Shown here: in pieces, positions 9,251 to 19,655 of the stretch
Position numbering within the stretch: the stretch's first letter is position 1
Layout of the letters: each line of letters begins with the position of its first letter
Notes under the pieces: model-generated
The model's input: only the letters and a program-made list of their open reading frames with translations
The model's database searches: none
What the model was told of the DNA's origin: nothing
Position numbers and translations under genes: made by a program
Assembly (NCBI GenBank): GCA_008704415.1
Contig: VXIS01000091.1
Coordinates: 62,001 to 126,000, forward strand
Length of the DNA: 64,000 nucleotides
Direction: 5' to 3'
Source: Sphaerosporella brunnea
Taxonomy: Eukaryota; Ascomycota; Pezizomycetes; Pezizales; Pyronemataceae

Positions 9251-11619
9251 ATTGCTGGCAACGGTAATGGGTTGCGTAGGCAGGGAGACGATGTTAAGCC
9301 TGAGACAGAGAAGTGATGTGGCGCCCTCGCCGTGTGTGGCGTAATGGCGATTGGGCAGTGCACAGGGGAGTGGCTGTTCTGCAGCTGCAGCTGCTTTTTG
9401 CGAGTGAAGCCCGCCCGCGTGGATGGGGAGTGTCAATCCGCGGCGTAAAAATGCTCAGAACATGCAGAGGGCACAGCAGGCTCGCGTTGAGGGCCGCCAG
9501 CACTGCGGTGCGTTGAGGAATCGGATTTGTGCACTGCGCTCACACCTAGCCACGACGCTGGAAACACGCAGGGCTTTTCCAAGCGTGAGCAGCCTGTGGT
9601 TGCCTCCCGAACCTAGCCGTGGTGGTGGATTGTTTGCGTATCGTGATGCGCAGGAGGCAAATGCGCCGTTGTACAGCGCCAACGAAATCATGGTAGGGTG
9701 TATTGTTTGAGGTTCCAAGGGATGTTCTCCGCAAACCGGCGGCGCGTTACTGCCAGCCTGGCTTTTTGAATGGCCGGTCGCAGTGATAGCCCTCCCTGGC
9801 GTCGCGTGTCGGTACCAGGAGCCATGAGCCCCCTCCCGTTTTATGCATACTGCATTTGACGCATGTGCTGTGCGGGAAACAGTCGCTGCTATCCAAACGT
9901 CGCGAAACACACGTGTCTAGCTGCCACCATTGCCAAACCTTGTGTCCCACCTCCCAGCGCGGGCTGACCGTGTGGGCGTCCCTACAACTTGTAAATGTCA
10001 ACTGCGTACGCGTTCATTGGGTATGGCGCACTGAAAATCGCGTGGGCAGTTTTGACGCAGGCTGCACTGTGCGACTGGTCCCCCCGGCTCGTTACCCTCG
10101 TGGCGTGCTGACCCGCAACCAGTTCAGACTATGGTGCTGCAACAGCCGCTCCGACAGGTCAACGTACACTATCGATTCAGCCAATGACGGAGGGGCATGC
10201 AGCCACGACAAACCAGATGCCATTGTCATCCGCATAACAACCCACAGCTTGTGTTGGACCCATGCTGTCCACAAGGTGTTAGATAAGCCGGTGATAATCC
10301 ATTTCTAAGAAAGCGCACCGACCGTCCGATACGTCGGCACGATACACTCCTGAGCGCGCCAACAGATGCTGCGCCGGACCTCAGCATTCGAAAGCTCGAA
10401 TCGTGCGTGCTGCTATATCGGCTTCAAGCATGCTTCCACAAACATGCGTGTGTTGGAGCCCTGGCCTGCAAAAGCTGACAACACAACCACGAAGGCCTGT
10501 GCATTCTAAAAGTTCGGGGACACATGAACATGGGGAGTTCACGATTAGACAATACTCAACGATTTTCAAACCTCTCTCAGAGACACCTTTGATCATCACC
10601 GTCCGGGTTTAAAATATTAGTCAATAATCTCGAGAGGACCTGCTGTCTCACACCTCTACGCCGTGGGGCATGCAGGCCTTGGTTTTCCAGATAGATGAGG
10701 CTGGCTTGAAAGAGAACGCTGGAAGGGCAGGGGATGGGTCTCTGCTCAACTACGTGCTCCAGCACGCAGTTCATGAAGGCGATCGGCAGGATCGGCGGTC
10801 AGGCCAGTGAGCTAGTACAGCGCCACAATGATTTGCCGCTAACACTGACCGTAACCCGGCGCAAGGTGGGGTGCAACACCTTCATCGTGGGTTCGCAACC
10901 TCGGCCCGCTTCAGTGTGTGGGAGGCGTCATGAGCATTCTGTTGTCACAATCCTCTCGCGCGGGTGTTTTCTCCTGGAGCGCAGGTGAACATCCGTGTGG
11001 TGAACACATGGTGTGCAGTCCTTAGTACGGCGCCACGTAATATAAAGTACTATGTACGTTGCAGTCAGGGCGTATGTGTGTGCAACACGGCGCAGGTGCA
11101 TTCATGCAGTGTCGTCGCCAAAGCTCCTCGGCTCCACAATGCGCCGCCCGATAACAACTAGTCACTCAGCCTGTGGGAGCAAATGTGTGGGGTTTTCCGG
11201 GTTGCTTCACTGGGTGCGACCGTGGGAGCCACGGCAAGCTCGCTGTGCTCGGTGACTCAATAGATAGGCACACGGTGAACATGACGAGGGGGTAGTAAAG
11301 CTGGCCGGTTATGGGCGGATCGCTGCGGATGAAGTCAAGCGTTGATTCACAGTACTGATTCAACACGCACGGTATACAACTCTATATCACCTGCCACCAC
11401 GGCTCCTCCACCATGCGACACACAATGACAGCGAATCACTCCGCCTCTGGTAGGATAAATGTTACCCGGACCCACCGTGGTTAGCCATCGAGCGCCACGG
11501 CCTTTGCTACTCACTTTGCTGCATATATATAGTGATCTCGCAGTTCCCTGCGAACATATTTCTTGATCTGTACAAAGGTCGTCCGGCGTATCACGGGTCT
11601 GAGGCGAAGCAGTCCACCA
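9251..11619. other. Anonymous sequence; contains repeat R1 copy 2
   Basis: No recognisable gene. The longest ORFs (9455-9910 -, 9856-10308 +) have Cys/His/Arg-rich compositions typical of chance frames. R1 copy 2 lies at about 10985-11180. Confidence 0.3.
10985..11180 (+). repeat. Dispersed repeat R1, copy 2
   Basis: Aligns with 7440-7620 over about 150 bp (see that entry). The flanking sequences are unrelated. Confidence 0.5.
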
Positions 11620-11947
11620 CCGTGTGCCTAATACCCAGCGCGCACGTCGGGCCAATCGATCCGACGGGCGGGCTGTTTGAGCTGCAACCAACGTCGGGCT
11701 GGCTGGCGGATGCACGGATCGTGCGCTGTGGGGAATGGAGCAACCGCAACCTACCCAGAAACACTCCTCCGTTTCTTCAGTTTACGACGTAACCAGGTCG
11801 AACCGATGGTTCCATGACAGGTCGACGCCAGTCAAAAGTGCTTGGCAGCGTGACGTCCAGCCAGTGGTGATTTGAGACAGCCGCGCCGTCGCCTTCCGGC
11901 AGCCCGCCCGCACTGCCGGGTTTTTGGGCTGGCTAGTAGGAACGCTG
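11620..11947 (-). mobile_element. hAT-B MITE, copy 2 (328 bp)
   Basis: The minus strand begins CAGCGTTCCTACTAGCCAGC at 11947 and follows copy 1 through GACTGTCTCAAA, ACGTCGTAAACTGAAGAAAC and CAGCCCGCCCG. It ends at a weaker terminus (CCGTGTGCCTAATACCC on the plus strand). Flanks GTCCACCA (11612-11619) and GTCCCTCA (11948-11955) match at 6 of 8 positions, a decayed 8-bp duplication. Confidence 0.7.
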
Positions 11948-12293
11948 GTCCCTCATGTCGCTAGTTGGAGGCTTCAGCGGCCGGGCAATGCCCTCCCATT
12001 GCCAGCGCCATTCCATATAGCAATGAGGCACGAAAATTGTTATACGCCTTGTGAGAAGGCAGCATAGGGATGATAGGATAAAAGGTAGTCGGGTCTGGAG
12101 GTGCTGCTCAGCGCCAGGGGGTTGTTTGGAGGGGCACCTTAGTTAGTCAGTCATTCTGTGCAAACCGCGTTTACTTGCGTGAATATTATGGGAGTTGTTG
12201 TCCTCAACAAAATCAAGCGGCAAAAAGTTAAGTCTGGTAATACTTACCTTACCCGACCCAGGCGTCCCCGGGCACTCCCCAAACCCGCGAAAC

Positions 12294-12373
12294 GATCTTG
12301 CAGAGATTTGAACCCAGAACGCTGCAGTCGTCCCAAGCTCGCATCAATGCTCCACCGTTAAGCCACCAAGACT
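12294..12373 (-). tRNA. tRNA-like locus with A and B boxes (anticodon not assignable)
   Basis: The minus strand contains TGGCTTAACGG, which fits the pol III A-box TRGYNNANNNG. About 45 nt later GGTTCAAATCT fits the B box, with a T-arm-like CTGGG-TTCAAAT-CTCTG. The outer 7 nt (AGTCTTG / CAAGATC) pair at 6 of 7 positions counting one G-U. The total of 80 nt is long for a type I tRNA. GGACG/CGTTC could form an anticodon stem, but its loop lacks the usual T33. It may be a decayed tRNA, an intron-containing tRNA or a tRNA-derived SINE head. Confidence 0.4.
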
Positions 12374-12840
12374 TGTGGTGTTTTGTTATGCGCGGGAGTA
12401 AATGTTAAAGACCTCACGCCAGGTCGCGTCATCGGTTCCATCATATCTCGGCAACGCACTCAACGACACCTATGCTCCGGTCTACGGCACATGTCCAGCG
12501 TACCACTCCCGAACATTTGAACAGATCAGCATGCAACCGAAGTTTTGAGTTGCTCACAATAGCACAACCTAACGCGCGCGTAAGGTACGGCGATGCTCTG
12601 ACACGGTGATATCCGTTATTGGCCACGTAGTGTCTCGATATATGTGTGCAGGTACAGGTACGCGCATTCTCGGCGTCAGTGCGGATAGAAACCCAGCACC
12701 CGGTCAGAATCTGCATCGCAACCCTCTCTCACCCGGCTGTTCGGTTGTTTAGTCGCTTCGTACTTGCGCATTCGGTTATTCTTTGAACGTCGCATGGTAT
12801 TTTTGAATGTGTCGGTTGGCAGGGTCAAAGGGAGCATCCC

Positions 12841-13481
12841 TCAAGCTGGACGCAGAATTTGACTCTGTGTCTGTGGCGGGTGATTGTCTGTGCGAGCAAT
12901 GGAGCCAGTTGTACGGTTACTCTCGGCTTGAAGTTGGGTACTGTCTATTTGTCCCAGGAGGGGTACTTGCTCCATATTTCCGGAGGTAATTTGACTTGAT
13001 CCGCCTCCACGACTGTCGGAAGAGGTAGCTGGGAAGCAATAGAATCCACAGGGGCCAAATTCAGGCGGTGCATAACCGACACCGCATGTCCAAACTGCAC
13101 TTGAGGTCATTGGAACATATAGCAAGTACAAGCATGTGTCCCCAAATCTAGAAGAAAGCTGTCTTTGTCGTGGGTTTGAGTGGCCTTGCAAGCGTAAACT
13201 AACTCCGGCAACGGAAGCGCAATCATGGGTTTTTGCCACGATGCTGCCTGTCCCAGTACGTTGCTGTCGACTGTCCGACTTGGAAGGTGGGAACCCGCTG
13301 CTTTGGAGTCGGATGCATCCAAGCCCTGCGAGTGTAGTGACGCAGCAGCAACCTTGACACGAGCCCGACAGGTAGATCGAGGGAGGTTGCATATTGGGCA
13401 AGCTTGTCTCGCCAGGCAGGCGCAGAAACCAGGTTGAGGTGTGTCTATTTCGGTAGAGTTGAAGTTATTGAACGCACTCAC
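12841..13481 (-). other. Candidate Cys-rich gene, unrecognised
   Basis: Two overlapping minus-strand frames have unusually high cysteine. 13481-13107 starts MSAFNNFNSTEIDTPQPGFC and continues ACLARQACPICNLPRSTC. 13401-12841 includes GSCQGCCCVTTLAGLGC and CGVGYAPPEFGPCGFYC. No signal peptide or known domain is evident. If real, splicing between the frames would be needed. The Cys content may equally come from a GCA/TGC-rich repeat. Confidence 0.2.
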
Positions 13482-13980
13482 TCACATTTACTATCTTTTG
13501 CTGGCTATATCAGTCCAGTGGATCCGTCAGATAGGAACCTGCGTACTGAGTAGCTTCCATCACTGGAGAGAGTCGGCGCCCAGATCAACCGATAATTGAC
13601 ACAGATACCGACCCATTTCCGTGCGCTTGGCTGTTCACAGTCGGCGGCCATCGCGCGATATTACCAATTAACGCGACCAGGTCTCCATCCAGCGGAACGC
13701 TCCCCACGCATGCTGATTCAGTCAGTACACTAGCTATGCGATATGGTATTACCCTGCCAATAAAGCAATTTTTCTGGTGCCGAAGTATAGACACACGTAC
13801 CGGTCAGCGGGCAGTGAAGCTGGAGTGGGAAGAAGCGACGTGAAAAGCCAAAAAGACGTCAATGGGGCAAAACGCTGGAAGGAGGAGACGGTCTCCATCT
13901 CACTGCTCTGTTTAAGGTTTCACTGATGACCACCGGTCGAGAACTGCGCGGGTCGCCGCGACCGATGGTGCAGACCAGCC

Positions 13981-14072
13981 AAGTGTAAGCTCGAGCCTGA
14001 ACTGCTTTCGTTCGAGCCAGATCGAGCACACAAAAATATGTTTCGATCCGCTTAACATCGAGGCTTACACTA
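13981..14072. mobile_element. Short inverted-repeat element with GCTCGAGCC ends (about 92 bp)
   Basis: AAGTGTAAGCTCGAGCCTGA at the left and CATCGAGGCTTACACT at the right are inverted repeats. The internal CTGAACTGCTTTCGTTCGAG recurs at 36768-36790 (CTGAACCGTTTTCGTTCGGG). The termini resemble the YAGTG ends of the GAGCC family. No clear target duplication. Confidence 0.45.
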
Positions 14073-15028
14073 CCTGATAGACTGTTGCCATCTTAACTGT
14101 TGAATTGCGCGGCCGCGGGTAAGGGAAGTAGCAAGATCAGTGAACATGGAAGGGGCTCGTGGCGAGGCGATGAGGGCAGTACGTCCGGCGGGTGGAGAGA
14201 TGGGTCTGTAGAGGTATTAAAAGGATGCAGGGATAGAGTGGAGCTGGTTCTGCATTCAACGGCGGTTGGTCGCTCACAGGGCTGTCAAAACTCAGGCCAG
14301 TCCGGCTTTGAACGCGGCCCGAACCGGCCTGATTGAAACAGGCTTTTGAAATCACGGCCCGTTTGGACCTGGCGTTTTACACGAGACCCAGGCGCCTACG
14401 GGCACCCACCGGGCCCAGAAGGACCCGGCGCCGGCGGGCCCACCAGACATCTGTAGTTTTTTGCTTACACATACATCAAGGAAACAAACAAGAACGCGAC
14501 ATACAGATTCAACAACCTAAACAACCTCCGCTACCCCTCCATCTCCTCTGCTCGCTGATCCAAGTGACTCTGCATACGCTCAACCTGATAAATTTGAAAA
14601 CCCGCGTCATATACCAGATCAGCATTTCCGCTACTCCGTATCCCGACTCTTGCCTGAGCTGCCGTGTTTGGGTTTAACCGCGTGTTTTGTGAGCCAAACG
14701 TCCGCAGTTCCGCTCCGTTTCATTCCTGCTCTCCTGCGAGCGATAGTCTTTGGGTTGTGGGGCGTGATTCGTGAGCAAACGGTCAGCAGTTCCGATCCGT
14801 GTTATTCCGACTGGCGTCAGAGTTGCTGTTTTTGGCGTGGATTGACTAGTCTTTTGATTGCGGTCAACGCTTTACCTGCGGGCTAAAACCGAATGATTAG
14901 CGCTTTTAGGGGTTCCACGTTTGGCACAATGACCCACTCGAGGTTAATTTAGGATACCGGGTACCGGCCAGCACATATCAGATATCCAGGTTTTTTTTTG
15001 CCGGCCCGAACCTGTCAGGTTTGCCAGA

Positions 15029-16540
15029 TCACCGGCCCGACCTGACCCACTCGCTGGAGCCCAGTTTGACCTTGCGGGTGGCTGGACTATTGACAGCCCT
15101 GCTAGCTACGAAAATGCAGCTGGTGACCATTTGATTCAGAGTCACATTGGATAGTTGCAGGTACCATGACTCCATCTGCCTGAGCATAAACGGTATCCAA
15201 TTCGAGTTGAGGCTGTCGGCGTCCTTCGGTAATCGTTGTTCTTGTTGAAATCGTTCATACGAGACGTATGCCAATCGTTCCGGTATCGCTTATGTTCTCT
15301 GGTCATGGTGTCATTTACAGTTTTAGGGACCGTCTGAACCAAATTCGTCTGCCTGTTGTAGCCAGCTCTTTTTTCAGCAAAAGTCTCTCGTTTGACCGCG
15401 AAAGCAGCTTCTCAGCGCTTTCCTTGCCTTGGTGAAACGAGCATTCTTGCCGCCTAAGCTAGTTCTCTCCATCTCTCCTCATTCGGCGAAAGAAGCTCCG
15501 TGTTTGGCCCCAGCTGCTCTTGCTGCTTCTCGTATCCGGCTGTGTCTGCGGCGAATTCAGCTTTTCTGCTGCTCATTCTCTTCGGTCAAGCTGGCTCTCT
15601 ACCACGCTCCCTCTTCGGCGAAGACTGTCTGATTGACGCTCTGTCCATCTCCGTCCGCCTCTTGTATCCGGCTTTGTCTTAGGCGACAACAGTATGCTCA
15701 TTCGGTTTCGGTTCCCAGGTCGTCCTTTCATTGACGGCTTTCTTCGGTCTCACTATCAAGTCGTCCTTTCGTTGACGGCTTCTTCTAAACTTCAGTTGTT
15801 TTTAGCCCACAACTTCAGGCTTTTGGTGAGCTACGATCGTTTCTCTGCGATACTTCAAACGGTTCTCCAAGCTCCTTCGGTGAGCTAAACCCGCTTTTCT
15901 TCGATCTGGAAACGACCTTCCAAGCTCCGAGCTACGAACGTTTCTCTGCGATGCCTCAAACGGTTCTCCAAGCTCCTTCGGTGAGCTAAACCGCTTTTCT
16001 TCAATCTGGAAACGATCCTCCAAGCTCCAGTTATCTTTCTTACGCCCACAACGCAAGGATTTGTCGCTCAAACTTGTGGGTTGCAGCTTCAGCTGTTTAT
16101 ACCGACAACTCTTCGTCCGCTGTGCTCAAGCTTGACGAATAGCACCTCGTTTTTCGACCTTGTCACGACGTCTCTTTTCAGGTCTGCGCTTGGGGAAGTA
16201 AGCTGGTTTCTCTTTAGCTTTTCGGCGATAGCAGCTCTCTCGTCAGCCAAAGCCGCTAGTCCAGTGACGATAGCAGCTTTCTTTTCTGTAGGCAGAACGA
16301 GCATTCTTGTCGGCGAAGATAGTCCCGTCCATCTCCCCCCTTCGAGGTAAGGAGGGTGATGGAATCTATTCGCTCCGTTTTCAGTAGTGCCGCAAGACCA
16401 GTTATACGGTTTCGCTTCGCAGCTCGTCGATATATCTCAGCAAGAGCATCCCATAGCGCTTTTGCGGTGTCTAAGCTTTCATCGTCTTCGTAGCTCGTCA
16501 GGATGGAGCTATGCAAGTCGGAGAGTATCAAATACCAGTA
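15029..16540 (-). pseudogene. Copia-like Gag remnant with coiled-coil-like repeats, rearranged
   Basis: The minus strand at 16540-16380 reads LSDLHSSILTSYEDDESLDT, then AKALWDALAEIYRRAA, resembling the UBN2/gag region of Ty1/copia elements. At 15230-15170 it reads LNSNWIPFMLRQMESW, resembling the gag N-terminal W-M block. In a real gag the second block precedes the first. Here it lies downstream, so the remnant is rearranged or comes from two copies. Between them, charged frames (KRFSSPKELGEPFEASQRN; AADERAAIAEKL-like) suggest a repetitive, helical region. No protease, integrase or RT was found. Confidence 0.45.
15829..16028. repeat. 100-bp tandem duplication
   Basis: GAGCTACGATCGTTTCTCTG...CCAAGCTCC (15829-15928) is repeated as GAGCTACGAACGTTTCTCTG... 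(15929-16028) with few changes. It lies in the Copia-like remnant. Confidence 0.75.
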
Positions 16541-16635
16541 TGTCGGATCCTTACACTGCGGTTCGTCCTCGTCGGTTGATATGTCTCAACAGCCTAATCA
16601 CTCGAACGGGTTCTTTAGGGTCTTTGGGGTCTAAA

Positions 16636-16815
16636 CCCCCTCCCACACCAGATCTTTTGCTCACCACCGAAAACCCCCTCTACACCTTACCACACCAGAT
16701 CTTTTGCTCCCCGCCGAAAACCCACTACACCTCACCAACCCAGATCTTCTGCTCACCACCGAAAACCACCTCTATGCCCCGCCACCAGGCCCCCTCTATG
16801 CCCCGCCCCCAAGCC
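16636..16815. repeat. Minisatellite of ~45-bp and 24-bp units
   Basis: CAGATCTTTTGCTCACCACC followed by GAAAACCCCCTCTA occurs three times with drift. CTCTATGCCCCGCCACCAGG is then repeated as CTCTATGCCCCGCCCCCAAG. On the plus strand it would encode Pro/Thr-rich peptide repeats. It lies between the gag remnant and the second hAT-A copy. Confidence 0.65.
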
Positions 16816-17667
16816 CACGACGGTCGGTGGCACTACTTCCGCAGAAAGCAGAAGCAAAGGGAGCAAAGGGAGCGATCTCCTGCACCAAGCACAACGAACA
16901 GCGACCATGTTGACGCTGTGAGGGGCTGGCATGTGTTGCTGCCCACAGTGAGGAAGCGGACGCAGCTGCGAGGCAGCGAAATCGTCTGGCGAATTGGGAC
17001 ACGACCAGGTCCAACGTCCCCAACTACGCGATTGAGGATACGTTCAAACAGTGCGCGGTGCAGGAGGTCTGAACCGGACTGATTGAAACGGGCTTTTGAA
17101 ATCACGGCCCGTTTGGACCAGACTTTTTGAATCGAGACCCAGGCGCCTACGGGCACCTGCCAGGCCCAGAAGTACCCGGCGCCCGGCGGCCCCGCCAGGC
17201 ATCTGGAGGTATTTGCTTACACATACATCAAGGAAAGAAACATGAACGCGAGATACAGATTCGACAACCTCCATCTCCGCCGCCCGCTGTTCCAAGTCAC
17301 TCAGCATACGCTCAACCTGCGGAATTTGAGAACCCGCCCCAGATACGAGGTCTTCCGTCGCCCAGGATCTGAGGCATTCTATGGCGTGGATCGACCAGTC
17401 TTTTGATTGCGATCGACGCTTTAGCTGCGGCGAAACGAGCACCGAACGATTAGCGCTTTTAGTGGCCCCGCGTTCGGCACAATGACCGACCGACCCGACA
17501 TTAATTCATGGTACCGGGCACCCGCCGGCACCTATCAGATATCCAGGTTTTTCTTATGTCGGCCCGAACCTGTCGCGCTTGCCACATCACCGACCCGACC
17601 TGACCCACTCCGTGGGGCCCCGTGTGACCTGGCGGCCGGCCGGACTATTGACTGCCCTGGTCGCTCA

Positions 17668-19655
17668 TGATGTGTTATTCTGGACAACTCAACAATTCGG
17701 TGGTATCTTGCTCTTTCCGGAGGTCTCGTAGTGGCTTGCTGGATATATTCCGATTCTATTGGTTTCTGCGGAAATACATATTCCCCCAAACGCCCGCTTC
17801 GAACACATCCCCAACGGACAGCTTTTTCTAAAAAACACTGCACATGTCTTGTTTCTGTCAGTGTCCGGTAGTACTATGCCACCCCAACTCTCCTCCGAAC
17901 CCCGAACCCATCACCTAAAACAGCGCATCATCATCTTTGGCGAGCGTTCAATCGCGGTCGGGTATGGATAACCCTAACCATCAGCCGCTCGATTATCGAA
18001 TTTTGGCCTCGGTTGACGATGCGACGTCACACACTCAGGGAGCCTCTTATCAAGCATGATACTGCGCTTTGAGCCAGAGACTGCTGGTGCTGGATGAAGC
18101 CAAGGTGATTTCATCCTCAAAGCTTTGTCATGGGACAAAGGTTTCTGCGCGACTGGATTCATATCGTGACATCTATCGACGCGTTGGCCGTCACATCAGA
18201 AATCCCACATACAGATACCTGCCCCTACATGCCGGCGCATGGTCTGCCCCTATCGGGACACGGAACCTGCCCATGCTTCGCTCGCAATTGGGATGGCGTC
18301 CCAGTCTCCATGGAGATACTGGCATCCGGAGACGCCGATGGGTGCGAAAACCCACCGCAGCGAAGCTGTCCGCATCTCTAGCCCGTATCAGCTAACCCTA
18401 ACGACACCCGACAGTTGGCACGGAAAAGGTCAAGATCGGCTCCACGTTGATAGAATGTGCATAGAGGAGTGTGAGTAACCAGCATTTTTGGTTGACACAT
18501 CGACAAATGACAGCAGGACGTGCAGCAGCCGGTGCGTTTCGTTGCGAGGAACGGGAAAATCTCCAATGCTGTTGCCGTATGGGATCGATGATTACTGTTT
18601 CTTTTCATGATGCCGCTAAACACAGCCACATATCCCTTCAGCTTAACTGATTACCCCGTGCCTACACGGAGCATCGTGCGCCCTTGCCTTTCACGCGGGG
18701 GAAGGCTACACTGGCAAGCGTTGGGGTTGGTACATCGCCGAGTGCCGGTTCGTTTGACGGAATCGAAACTGTGGCTGATGTCCGCAATTGCGACATCGTG
18801 ATTTGCAAATTGATGATTTTAGGCGCCGGCTCTGCGCTGCCGAAGTCAGTGACAGCGCAATGCCGGGTGCCTTACGACACAGTCAACATCGATATCGTCA
18901 GCGCTTTCATCGTGTTCAGAGCGGTGAGTGCCGACATCATTCGGGCGCTCAAGAACCACCGGCTTCGCAGTTTTCAAGGCCGCGTCTCCACACAAACAGC
19001 CCCGGGTAAGAGGCAGAAACAAAACACGTGGCAGGTGCTATCTACTTATCCTGCCAGCCTCTTGCTAGTTCCGGGATTGCGGGCGGTTCAGGCACAGGGC
19101 GGGTGGCGGCATGGCCGGCGGTCGGTTGTTGCAGATAACGAACAGCGCGGTGTTGGGCATGCGCGGAATCATGCTGCATCGATGAATATGCGGCGAACGT
19201 GCCGCGAATGCACGTCTATGCGGCATTCCAGGCAAACGGCGAACCACATTTCACCGGGCGCATCGTTGGACACCTCGTGGATCAGCCACGCACGCAGGCG
19301 GACACGCCTGCTCGCCCTCTGTGGCTGCAGATGGCTCGCATTGCTGTGGCGAGTAACGTTTTGCATGGAGTCGCATGCACAGCCATCGCGCAGTGTGTTC
19401 AGCCACCGTCAAAGGGGCGGCGCCAGAGACGCTTACCTCAGCGTGCAAGCAGTGATGCGGGGGTGAATGATCACCGAGGTTGCGCGGCGCTTGTGGCGCC
19501 CGTGTGGCTGGAATGTGGCTTGGTGGCTTGCATGGCCTCCGTTTCCATGACAACGCATGGTGACAACAATAAACACCAAGTGTCAACACACGCAACATCC
19601 ATCATCAATCAACACCACTGCCACCACCATCATCGTAGCCGATACCACTGCAGCC
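17668..19655. other. Upstream region of the kinase gene; one weak ORF
   Basis: A 260-codon plus-strand ORF at 18684-19466 (SADIIRALKNHRLRSFQ in its middle) has no recognisable domain and ends in Arg/Cys-rich sequence, so it may be spurious. The last 100 bp before 19656 are AC/CA-rich (CAACACCACTGCCACCACCA), as in fungal 5' untranslated regions. No TATA box was identified. Confidence 0.25.

Larger units (their letters stand above)
14277..17659. mobile_element. Composite hAT-A element (3383 bp) with perfect 8-bp TSD GTCGCTCA
   Basis: The left terminus CAGGGCTGTCAAAACTCAGG and the complement of the right terminus (CAGGGCAGTCAATAGTCCGG) form hAT-type inverted repeats. GTCGCTCA is duplicated exactly at 14269-14276 and 17660-17667. 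Inside, a first hAT-A copy runs 14277 to about 15099, ending in its own terminus (CTATTGACAGCCCTG). A second partial copy runs from about 17050 to 17659 in the same orientation without a left terminus. About 1.95 kb between them holds a Copia-like gag remnant and minisatellites. The minus strand near 17385 reads HAIECLRSWATEDLV, the tail of a hAT transposase. The outer TSD shows the whole block moved, or was built within, a single insertion. Confidence 0.75.
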
